Shown: piece by piece, positions 20,469-28,966 of the stretch
Numbering within the stretch: position 1 is the stretch's first letter
Layout: every line of letters begins with the position of its first letter
Assembly (NCBI GenBank): GCA_007132715.1
Contig: SLOE01000071.1
Span: 1 to 39,622, forward strand
Reading direction: 5' to 3'
DNA: 39,622 nt
Source of the DNA: Bacteroidales bacterium
Lineage (GTDB): Bacteria; Bacteroidota; Bacteroidia; Bacteroidales; PUMT01
Made by a program: the position numbers and the translations under genes
The notes under the pieces: model-generated
Told to the model about the DNA's origin: nothing
Database searches by the model: none
The model's input: the letters and a program-made list of their open reading frames with translations, nothing else

Positions 20469-21806
20469 ATGAAGCGATTCTTTTTTCTATTAGTTCTTGC
20501 CGCGGTGATCTTTACAGGGTGCGGCAGAGCCCCGAGCGGGGAGCTTGTCGGGGTAGAGGGCAGGCAGAGATGGCACGAGCCCGATCCATACGGCATGGTT
20601 TTCATACCCCAGGGGCATTTTATGATGGGTCCGAATGATGAAGACATCATGTTCTCACAGAATGCCTTTTCAAGGACCATATCGGTAGATGCATTCTGGA
20701 TGGACGAAACCGAGATCACGAACAATAAGTACCGTCAGTTTGTCTATTATGTAAGGGACTCTATGATGAGAAGAATGCTTGGTGATTACGGTTTTGACGA
20801 CTTCCTTATAATGGAGGATGATCTGGGCAATGAGATAGATCCTCCCAGGCTTAACTGGCGTCCCCGTATAGATATGAGGGACCCCGAAGTTGTTGAGGCG
20901 CTCGAGGAGATGTACTACCCGGAGCAGGAACGTTTCTACAGGAGGAAAGAGATCGATACCAGGAGGCTGATCTATGAATATTTCTGGGTTGACTACCAGC
21001 AGGCAGCCCGCAGGTCCAACCGCTGGAACCCTGAAACACAGCAATACGAAGGAGTGATTTACAATCAGCTTGGAGAAGAGGTCCCGATCGTCGACCGTTC
21101 ATCCTTCGTGCTGCGCGACCAGGTAAATGTATACCCCGATACGCTGGTCTGGATCCACGACTTTACATATTCATACAACGAGCCAATGGCCAATATGTAT
21201 TTCTGGCACCCGTCATACGACAACTATCCTGTTGTTGGTGTAACCTGGAAGCAGGCTCAGGCTTTCAGCATCTGGCGCACCAACTACCTCAACGAGCATC
21301 TGGCACGCCGGGGACAGGGCTTTGTCCAGAACTACAGGCTCCCCCTCGAATCTGAGTGGGAATATGCTGCCCGCGGAGGAATTCCCCTGTCAATGTACCC
21401 ATGGGGAGGCCCCTACACCAGGAACATGGAGGGTTGCTTCCTTGCCAACTTCAAGCCGATGCGTGGCAACTACACCGACGACGGCTGGCTCTATACAGCA
21501 CCGGTTGCTGCATTCGAGCCCAACGATTACGGGCTTTACGATATGGCGGGTAACGTTGCTGAATGGACTGAAAATGCCTATGACGAATCATTTTATACAT
21601 TTTCGCATGACATGAACCCCAACTATACCTACAATGCCCTCCCGCAGGATCCGCCTGTGATGAAAAGGAAGGTGATCAGGGGAGGTTCCTGGAAGGATGT
21701 GGCATATTACCTGCAGGTGAGCACACGCACCTACGAGTACCAGGACACTGCCAAATCATATGTAGGGTTCAGGAATGTGCGTTCATACCTCGGGCATTCG
21801 AGATAA
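20469..21806 (+). CDS. gldK: T9SS/gliding lipoprotein GldK (PorK), SUMF1/FGE-sulfatase-like fold
   Basis: Lipobox FTGCGRAPSG; MVFIPQGHFMMGPNDED, WMDETEITNNKYRQFV, YPVVGVTWKQAQAFS, RLPLESEWEYAARGG, VIRGGSWKD. Confidence 0.95.
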   Translation: MKRFFFLLVLAAVIFTGCGRAPSGELVGVEGRQRWHEPDPYGMVFIPQGHFMMGPNDEDIMFSQNAFSRTISVDAFWMDETEITNNKYRQFVYYVRDSMMRRMLGDYGFDDFLIMEDDLGNEIDPPRLNWRPRIDMRDPEVVEALEEMYYPEQERFYRRKEIDTRRLIYEYFWVDYQQAARRSNRWNPETQQYEGVIYNQLGEEVPIVDRSSFVLRDQVNVYPDTLVWIHDFTYSYNEPMANMYFWHPSYDNYPVVGVTWKQAQAFSIWRTNYLNEHLARRGQGFVQNYRLPLESEWEYAARGGIPLSMYPWGGPYTRNMEGCFLANFKPMRGNYTDDGWLYTAPVAAFEPNDYGLYDMAGNVAEWTENAYDESFYTFSHDMNPNYTYNALPQDPPVMKRKVIRGGSWKDVAYYLQVSTRTYEYQDTAKSYVGFRNVRSYLGHSR

Positions 21807-21970
21807 AAGGTCCGGGATATTGAGGTAACAAGAAATATTTTTGAATAACACCGATAATAAAAACTGAAGATTTAAGTTGATAAATTGAGCCATGTAACAG
21901 TTTCCGAAAAATATCATGATGATTGCATGGCAAGTTACATGTGGTAGTAACTAAATTAAAATTAAACCAG

Positions 21971-22936
21971 ATGAAATTTTCTGAATTAATTCACAGCTCG
22001 GGATGGAAAGCCTTCATGGCAAAGATGTATGGTATTGGTGCCTCCGTGGTTATTCTGGGAGCACTGTTCAAGATCCAGCACTGGCCCGGAGCAGGTCCAA
22101 TGCTTACAATCGGACTCGGAGCGGAAGCCATGATATTCTTCCTGTCAGCTTTCGAGCCGCTGCACGAAGAGGTTGACTGGACGCTTGTTTATCCCGAACT
22201 CGCCGGAATGAGCGAAGATCCTGATGAATTTGATGCCATTCCCCAGAGAAGGGGAAGGGCGGCAGAAGGTCCCGCCGGAGGAGGCGGAAGCACTGCCGCA
22301 CTTGCAAAGTTTGACCAGATGCTGGAAAGCGCGCAGATCACACCCGACCTGTTCGAAAGGCTTGGGCAGGGATTGAAGAACCTGAACGCTACCACGGCAA
22401 AGTTGTCAGACATTTCAGATGCCACGATGGCAACCAATGAGTATGTGTCAAACGTGAAGAATGCTGCCATTTCGGTAAATTCACTCACCGAATCTCTCGA
22501 CGGCTCCTCCCGCAATCTTAAAGGCAAGGTGGATATCCTTTCAGAATCTTATCAGAAGAACTCAGATCTGATCGAGAATTCAACAAATCAGCTTGTAGGC
22601 TCCTACGACCTGCTCAAGGAATCCATCAATACAGAGCACACAACAATAATGGAGGGGAACAAGACGATCGGCGAAAAACTCGGGGTCATAAACAAGAACC
22701 TGTCCGCCCTGAACGCAGTGTATGAGTTGCAGCTCCAGAATAACAATGAGCACCTTAAGGATTCACAGAAACTCTATACTGATTTCGGCAAGATCACCGA
22801 CAACCTCAAATCGTCGGTAGAAGAGACTGAAAAATACAAGGAAGAGATAGGCAAGCTGAGCCAGAACCTGGCCGACCTCAATTCAGTTTACGGAAACATG
22901 CTGTCGGCAATGAGCGTTGTGAGCAGAAAAAAGTAA
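21971..22936 (+). CDS. gldL: T9SS/gliding motor protein GldL (PorL)
   Basis: Two N-terminal TM helices (AKMYGIGASVVILGALFKIQHWPGAGPMLTIGLGAEAMIFFLSAFEP) and coiled-coil C-terminus; ATG at 21971 gives the canonical N-terminus. Confidence 0.94.
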   Translation: MKFSELIHSSGWKAFMAKMYGIGASVVILGALFKIQHWPGAGPMLTIGLGAEAMIFFLSAFEPLHEEVDWTLVYPELAGMSEDPDEFDAIPQRRGRAAEGPAGGGGSTAALAKFDQMLESAQITPDLFERLGQGLKNLNATTAKLSDISDATMATNEYVSNVKNAAISVNSLTESLDGSSRNLKGKVDILSESYQKNSDLIENSTNQLVGSYDLLKESINTEHTTIMEGNKTIGEKLGVINKNLSALNAVYELQLQNNNEHLKDSQKLYTDFGKITDNLKSSVEETEKYKEEIGKLSQNLADLNSVYGNMLSAMSVVSRKK

Positions 22937-22960
22937 CCAAAACCCTAAACAATCACCGTT

Positions 22961-24583
22961 ATGGCTGGTGGAAAAGAAACCCCGAGACAGAAACTGATAG
23001 GTATGATGTACCTGGTGCTTATGGCAATGCTGGCACTGAATGTATCAGTTGAGGTTCTTGACGCTTTTGTTGTTGTTGATGAGGGACTTACCAAAACCAC
23101 CGAGAACTTCACGCAGCAAAATGAGGCCATATACCGCGAGTTTGCCAGGCGCATGGCCGAAAACCCGGTGCGGGTAAGACCCTGGAAAGAACAGGCTGAC
23201 GAGGTTAAGGCCAGAGCAGACGGACTCTATGACGAGATACAGGAGCTGAAACATGAGATAGTATTCAGGGCCGAGGGAACCAATACAGATGCAATAGATG
23301 ATGACGGCAGGATAATAGGAGCAAATATAAGGGCCAAGGAGAGCACCAATCCGCCAGCCCAGGTGATGCTGTTTCCCGAGGGTAATATGGTGGCCACGCA
23401 ACTCAAGAATTCAATAGCCGATTTCAGAGAATTTCTCACAGGTATAGCCGACCCGAGGGACGAGGGGATAATCCAGGCGATTGAAACATCCCTTGATACA
23501 TCCGACCCCCCTGCAAGGGAAGGAGCAACAGTGAGCTGGGAAAGACACCACTTCTATTATATGCCGACAATTGCAGCCATTACCCTGATGTCAAAAATGC
23601 AGGCCGATGTAAGGAATGCCGAGGCAGACATGATAACTTACCTCCTGAACCAGGTCGATGCCGGTTCTTTCATGTTCAACGCTCTTGAAGCCACAGTCAT
23701 ACCACGGTCCAACTATGTGTTCAGGGGCGACGATTTTGAAGCCAGCGTATTCATTGCAGCCTTCGATACCACCCAGGCCCCCGAAATACTGGTAGGCCAG
23801 TACCGGGAGATTGAGCTTGAAGACGGATCGATCGATTATGAGATGATAGGGAGCGCCGACCCCCTTCCTGTTGAACATGGTAAGGGTATATACCGTACAA
23901 GGCCCACCGCTCTGGGAGAACAGAGGTGGGGCGGACTGATACGGTTGCGCGCACCGGACGGGTCATTCATCAGCAGGCCATTCGAAAGTGAATATACCGT
24001 TGCTGAGTCCCATCTTATCGTATCACCAACAGCAATGAACGTGTTCTACACAGCTATTGACAACCCGGTTGAGATCTCGGTTCCCGGACTGGGTGCCGAC
24101 CAGATCACAGCATCCATTAACAATGGTATACTGAGGCGAGTCCGCGGAAGCGAGTATGTCGTGGTGCCTGCACGTACAGGAACCGCGCAGGTCAGCGTAA
24201 CCGCAACCATTGACGGGGTGACCAGAAGTATGGGATCAAGGAACTTCCGTGTAAGGTCGGTTCCTCCGCCGGTCGCCACGGTGGCCGGGCAGGAAAGGGG
24301 AATAATCGCGCGTGGTGTTCTCCTGGCACAGACAGGGGTGCTGGCCGAGATGAGGGATTTCGACTTTGACCTCACCTACACGGTGACCCGGTTCACTATC
24401 TCAACATCAATTGGAGGCTTCCTGAGGGAAGAACCATCGACTAGCAACCGTATTACCGATGGCCAGCGGGAGCTGATACGTTCAGCTTCAAGGGGCTCCA
24501 GGGTATTCTTTGACAACATCAGGGCCGTTGGCCCGGGCGGTGAAGAGAGGCCGTTGCCTACAATCAGCTTCACCCTTGATTAA
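22961..24583 (+). CDS. gldM: T9SS/gliding protein GldM (PorM)
   Basis: MAGGKETPRQKLIGMMYLVLMAMLALNVSVEVLDAF; position in gldKLMN order. Confidence 0.95.
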   Translation: MAGGKETPRQKLIGMMYLVLMAMLALNVSVEVLDAFVVVDEGLTKTTENFTQQNEAIYREFARRMAENPVRVRPWKEQADEVKARADGLYDEIQELKHEIVFRAEGTNTDAIDDDGRIIGANIRAKESTNPPAQVMLFPEGNMVATQLKNSIADFREFLTGIADPRDEGIIQAIETSLDTSDPPAREGATVSWERHHFYYMPTIAAITLMSKMQADVRNAEADMITYLLNQVDAGSFMFNALEATVIPRSNYVFRGDDFEASVFIAAFDTTQAPEILVGQYREIELEDGSIDYEMIGSADPLPVEHGKGIYRTRPTALGEQRWGGLIRLRAPDGSFISRPFESEYTVAESHLIVSPTAMNVFYTAIDNPVEISVPGLGADQITASINNGILRRVRGSEYVVVPARTGTAQVSVTATIDGVTRSMGSRNFRVRSVPPPVATVAGQERGIIARGVLLAQTGVLAEMRDFDFDLTYTVTRFTISTSIGGFLREEPSTSNRITDGQRELIRSASRGSRVFFDNIRAVGPGGEERPLPTISFTLD

Positions 24584-24618
24584 CAGATTATTAAACAGAC
24601 AACACATAAATCAGTGCA

Positions 24619-25476
24619 ATGAAGAAGCTAGTTATAGTATTATTGATCGGAGCAGGAATTTTCATGCCGGGAGGCTTTAAGCTCGACGCCCAGGACCTGA
24701 CTCTGGGAAGCATCTATGAGAAGGAGAACGTACCCTACCGCAGGCCGGTGCCGCTGCCGTTCCTTAGGGAGGCCGATGTGGTATGGTCCAAGATGTTATG
24801 GAGGATGGTCGATCTTCGCGAAAAGGTGAACCACCCGCTGTACTTCCCGACCGAACCGTTCGGTCCGCGGATGAGCCTTATAAACGTACTTATGACCGGA
24901 TTAGAAAATGAAGAGATCACTGCTTACACCGACGAGCAGTTCCAGGTACCCCGTGAACTTGAAGATATAGAACGGATGCTCGGCGGGGAGGCAACTCTCC
25001 AGACAGTGGTTGACGTTGACACCGGAGAGGAAATAACCGTAGAGGTACCGGGAGAGGTACGTACCGATGAGGTTTTCAGATATCTTGTCCTGGAGCAATG
25101 GTACTTTGACAGGCAGCGTTCACGATTTGATTCCAGGATAATCGGCCTCTGCCCTATACGTGTTTACCAGAGAAGGGCTGATGACGGCGAACTGACCGAC
25201 GAACAGATCATGGTTGACGTATTCTGGGTTTATTACCCTGAGATACGCGAACTACTTGCCCGTCACGAGGTCTTTTTCGGTAACAACGACCTGGCCAGCC
25301 TCTCCTTCGACGACCTGTTCCTTCAAAGGCGCTTCTCCGGTTTCATCTACAGAGAATCAAATGTGTACGACAACAGGAGGATAGAAGACTACACTATGGG
25401 AAGGGACGCCCTTTATGAGGCTGGCCGGATCCACAACACGATATTCGATTTTGAACAGGATCTATGGGAATACTAG
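24619..25476 (+). CDS. gldN: T9SS/gliding protein GldN (PorN)
   Basis: Signal peptide, SIYEKENVPYRRPVPLPFLREADVVWSKMLWRMVDLREKVNHPLYFP; position after gldM. Confidence 0.95.
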   Translation: MKKLVIVLLIGAGIFMPGGFKLDAQDLTLGSIYEKENVPYRRPVPLPFLREADVVWSKMLWRMVDLREKVNHPLYFPTEPFGPRMSLINVLMTGLENEEITAYTDEQFQVPRELEDIERMLGGEATLQTVVDVDTGEEITVEVPGEVRTDEVFRYLVLEQWYFDRQRSRFDSRIIGLCPIRVYQRRADDGELTDEQIMVDVFWVYYPEIRELLARHEVFFGNNDLASLSFDDLFLQRRFSGFIYRESNVYDNRRIEDYTMGRDALYEAGRIHNTIFDFEQDLWEY

Positions 25477-25489
25477 GCCATTCCCTGAT

Positions 25490-26581
25490 CTACAGGTATT
25501 CCTCCCCTTTCTCAATTTTGACATCATTTACAAAGTGCTTGATTCTCTGCTCATCCTCCTTCCGGCAAACAAGGAGTATATTGCCCGACTCCACGACAAT
25601 AAACTCATCCAGCCCGTGCAACACAACGATCTTATCATCAGGAAAATTGATTATTGAATTCCTTACGTCGTAGGCAAATACATTTTTGCCCTTCAGCATG
25701 TTCCCGTTTACATCATGGTCAGTGTGTTCGTAAAGTGACCCCCAGGTGCCCAGGTCAGACCAGCCAAAATCGGAGTAAAAAACATAGACATCATCAGCCT
25801 TCTCCATAATGCCATAGTCGACCGAAATATTGGTGCAGACCGAATAAATATCAGTAACGTATTTCTCCTCATCAGGTTTTCCGTAAACACTCATGTCGGC
25901 TGCAAAAAGTGCATCCATCTCGGGCAGATGTTTTGCGAATGCTTCCATGACAGCCTTCAGCGACCAGATAAAGATGCCCGAGTTCCAGTAAAATTCACCA
26001 CTCTCGTAAAAAACCCTTGCAAGCTCGATATCAGGTTTTTCGGTAAATGTCTTCACCTTCCTGAAATTGTCGGGCCGGCCGGGCACCTCCTTCATCGAGG
26101 CCTGTATATATCCGTACCCTGTCTCCGGCCTGTTTGGCTTGATGCCAAGGGTAAGAAGGATTTTCTCCGATGATGCAGCTTCAAGCGCCTTCTTTATCTC
26201 ACTCAGGAACACATCCTGTTTCAGAATAAGATGGTCGGCAGGTGAAACAACAACAACAGCATCCGGATTCATCAGGCTTATTTTGTAATTTGCATAGGCA
26301 ATACATGGAGCGGTATTCTTCCGCATAGGTTCAAGAAGCACCTGCTCAGGTTTGATATCAGGCAACTGCTCAAACACAAAATCCCGGTAACTTATATTGG
26401 TAACTACAATGATATTCTCGGGCAGGAATATTTCCCTGAAACGGTCATACGTTGATTGCAGGAGGGTTCTTCCGGTCCCCAGTATATCCAGAAACTGTTT
26501 GGGTTTGGAGATCTTGCTCAGTGGCCAGAATCTGCTTCCGATCCCGCCGGCCATGATGACACAATAATGATTTTTATCCAT
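25490..26581 (-). CDS. manC: Mannose-1-phosphate guanylyltransferase
   Basis: CVIMAGGIGSRFWPLSKISKPKQFLDILG, VVVSPADHLI, TFTEKPDIELA, WNSGIFIW, DFGWSDLGTWGSLYEH. Confidence 0.94.
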   Translation of the reverse strand: MDKNHYCVIMAGGIGSRFWPLSKISKPKQFLDILGTGRTLLQSTYDRFREIFLPENIIVVTNISYRDFVFEQLPDIKPEQVLLEPMRKNTAPCIAYANYKISLMNPDAVVVVSPADHLILKQDVFLSEIKKALEAASSEKILLTLGIKPNRPETGYGYIQASMKEVPGRPDNFRKVKTFTEKPDIELARVFYESGEFYWNSGIFIWSLKAVMEAFAKHLPEMDALFAADMSVYGKPDEEKYVTDIYSVCTNISVDYGIMEKADDVYVFYSDFGWSDLGTWGSLYEHTDHDVNGNMLKGKNVFAYDVRNSIINFPDDKIVVLHGLDEFIVVESGNILLVCRKEDEQRIKHFVNDVKIEKGEEYL

Positions 26582-26755
26582 TACAAGAAGTTTAATTCAA
26601 CTAATTTACCGGTCAACCTGGCCGGAATAATGACACCCCGCTGCAGGGTACGGCAAAATTAACAAAAACCGCTTTAAAAAGGTCAATTATGTTGCCGTTC
26701 TTCATCAAACATGTCTGACGGCCAGCAGCCATTATGCATATTGTCCAAATAATAC

Positions 26756-26763
26756 TATTTTTG
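26756..26763 (+). promoter_or_regulatory. Putative -7 promoter element upstream of the mlaE-like operon
   Basis: TATTTTTG, exact match to TAnnTTTG; -33 element not convincing. Confidence 0.25.
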
Positions 26764-26830
26764 CAGAGTTCAGTGGCCCGTACGTTTTCCCAAAGGCGGG
26801 TCCGTAACTGCAACCCTCATTTACTTGCCA

Positions 26831-27571
26831 ATGAACCTCTTGGAGCACATCGGAAAGTACACTCTTCTGGTAAAAAGGTCATTCAGCCGGCCTGAAAGCC
26901 ATAAAGTATACTACAAGCGACTGGTTACCGAAATGGAACTGCTGGGCATCAACTCCACAGGCATTGTAGCTATCATCTCCTTCTTCATGGGCGCAGTGAT
27001 CACAATACAAACTGCATACAATACCGAGAGCCCGCTGTTTCCAGCCTACCTGATCGGACTGGCGGCCAGGGATGCAATCATCCTGGAGTTTTCAAGTACA
27101 ATTGTGGCCCTCATACTTGCCGGGAAGGTGGGCTCCAACATCGCCAGTGAGATAGGTACGATGAGGGTTACCGAACAGATCGATGCACTGGAGATAATGG
27201 GTGTAAACTCAGCTGCATATCTCATACTGCCAAAAATAATGGCACTTATAATCCTGGCCCCTTTCCTGTCAATGCTCAGTATGGTCGTGGGCGTTATCGG
27301 TGGCTGGATAGCAGGTACCACCGTAGGCGTTGTTACCACTCCCGATTACATATACGGAATTCAGTATGTGTTCATCCCTTACTATATTGTCTATTCGCTC
27401 ATCAAGTCGGTCGTGTTCGCATTCATAATCACCACCGTCTCCTCCTACCACGGTTACTACACCCGCGGAGGCGCCCTGGAAGTTGGTCGCTCCAGCACCC
27501 TTGCCGTGGTTCACAGCAGCGTGGTTATTTTGTTGTTCAACCTTATTCTCACCCAGCTTCTCCTCTCATGA
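26831..27571 (+). CDS. MlaE/YrbE-family ABC transporter permease
   Basis: ELLGINSTGIVAIISFFMGAVITIQTAYN, LILAGKVGSNIASEIGTMRVTEQIDALEIMGVNSAAYLILPKIMA. Confidence 0.93.
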   Translation: MNLLEHIGKYTLLVKRSFSRPESHKVYYKRLVTEMELLGINSTGIVAIISFFMGAVITIQTAYNTESPLFPAYLIGLAARDAIILEFSSTIVALILAGKVGSNIASEIGTMRVTEQIDALEIMGVNSAAYLILPKIMALIILAPFLSMLSMVVGVIGGWIAGTTVGVVTTPDYIYGIQYVFIPYYIVYSLIKSVVFAFIITTVSSYHGYYTRGGALEVGRSSTLAVVHSSVVILLFNLILTQLLLS

Positions 27572-28326
27572 TCGAAGTAACCCATATCAACAAGTCATTC
27601 GACGGCCAGCCTGTGCTCAATGATATCTCTGTCTCCTTCGAGCAGGGAAAGACTAACCTTATCATCGGCAGGAGCGGTTCGGGCAAAACTGTGCTGCTGA
27701 AATGCATCGTCGGACTCCTGGAGACCGATAGCGGAAATATCTTTTACAGCGGCCAGTGCTTCACCTCAATGAACCGCAAGGAAAAACAGAAGATCAGGCA
27801 GGGGTTCGGGATGCTTTTCCAGGGTGCCGCACTTTTTGATTCACTTAACGTCGAAGAGAACGTCCGCTTCAAGCTTGATATGTTCACCACCATGACTCCT
27901 AAGGAGAAGAGCGAAAGGGTGGATTTCTGCCTCAAAAGGGTTAACCTGGCGGGCAAAAACAGGCTCTACCCCGCCGAGCTCAGCGGCGGCATGAAGAAAC
28001 GCGTTGCCATAGCCCGTGCTATTGTGTTGAACCCCAGATATCTCTTTTGCGATGAGCCTAACAGCGGACTTGACCCGCAGACTGCCATCATGATTGACAA
28101 GCTTATCAGCGAAATTACCAAAGAGTTCAACATGACCACCCTGGTAAACACCCATGACCTGAATTCTGTGATGGAAATAGGCGAAAAGGTAGTCTATATT
28201 CATGAAGGCAACCTCTGGTGGGAAGGCACAAGCGAAGAGATACTGGAAACGGATAACCCCGAACTGAATGATTTTGTCTTCGCTACCAAAATTGTCAAAC
28301 AGTTGAAAAAGCTGGACGATATCTGA
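27568..28326 (+). CDS. MlaF-like ABC transporter ATP-binding protein
   Basis: Walker A GRSGSGKTVLL, signature ELSGGMKKRVAIARAI, Walker B YLFCDEPNSGLDP; ATGA overlap with permease. Confidence 0.94.
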   Translation: MIEVTHINKSFDGQPVLNDISVSFEQGKTNLIIGRSGSGKTVLLKCIVGLLETDSGNIFYSGQCFTSMNRKEKQKIRQGFGMLFQGAALFDSLNVEENVRFKLDMFTTMTPKEKSERVDFCLKRVNLAGKNRLYPAELSGGMKKRVAIARAIVLNPRYLFCDEPNSGLDPQTAIMIDKLISEITKEFNMTTLVNTHDLNSVMEIGEKVVYIHEGNLWWEGTSEEILETDNPELNDFVFATKIVKQLKKLDDI

Positions 28327-28330
28327 TGCC

Positions 28331-28966
28331 ATGGCCGGTCCCCGTATTTTTATTATTACTGGTGCCAAAGGTGGAGGGAAAAGCAGCTTTGCCGCCGCCC
28401 TTGCAAAAATTCTTGCCGGGAAAAATTGTAAAGCAGGCGGACTTATTGCCCCTGGCAGGGTGGAAGGAGGAATTCGTTCAGGCTTCAGCCTGGCATACCC
28501 TGACGGCAGCATCATCATGCCTTTGGCGACCAGGACCACATCTCCACGAACCGGCAACGGGCCAACTGATGGAAGCATCATAATGCCCCTACCAGTCGGC
28601 ATTGCCTCTCCACGAACCGGCACCGGGCCAACTGCCGGCAGCTTCGTTTTCATTCCCGAAGCCATAGAAAAAGGTCTCTCAATAATTCAGAAAGCTGTAA
28701 AAGAGAGATGCGATGTCATCTTCCTCGATGAGGTGGGAGCAGCCGAAATGGAAGGGAGAATCTGGGCCGCAGCTCTCAGCAGCATGCTCGATAGTCACAC
28801 CGGCATCACCGTGCTTGTCACCTCCCGCAGAAATCTAACCTCTGTAATGAAGCACTGGGACCTGGTGCCGGCCGGTATTTTTGATATTGACAACATAACT
28901 CCTGCGAAGGCTGCAGAAGCAATCATCAGCCACATAAAATCAACCGGCAATTATGGAAAAGGCTGA
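28331..28966 (+). CDS. THEP1-like nucleoside-triphosphatase / P-loop NTPase
   Basis: P-loop IFIITGAKGGGKSSF, GGLIAPG, RSGFSL, DVIFLDEVGAAEMEGRIWAAAL (DEIGxxE-like motif). Confidence 0.75.
   Translation: MAGPRIFIITGAKGGGKSSFAAALAKILAGKNCKAGGLIAPGRVEGGIRSGFSLAYPDGSIIMPLATRTTSPRTGNGPTDGSIIMPLPVGIASPRTGTGPTAGSFVFIPEAIEKGLSIIQKAVKERCDVIFLDEVGAAEMEGRIWAAALSSMLDSHTGITVLVTSRRNLTSVMKHWDLVPAGIFDIDNITPAKAAEAIISHIKSTGNYGKG
28502..28633 (+). repeat. In-frame 66-bp tandem duplication (two diverged copies) inside the NTPase gene
   Basis: Copy 1 28502-28567 and copy 2 28568-28633, 49/66 identical by hand count; encodes DGSIIMPLATRTTSPRTGNGPT / DGSIIMPLPVGIASPRTGTGPT. Confidence 0.9.

Noticed and set aside
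27841-28665. 274-aa antisense ORF opposite the MlaF/NTPase genes
   Set aside because: Overlaps two well-supported sense genes; its repetitive PSVGPLPVRGD/MMMLPSG content is just the antisense reading of the 66-bp repeat.
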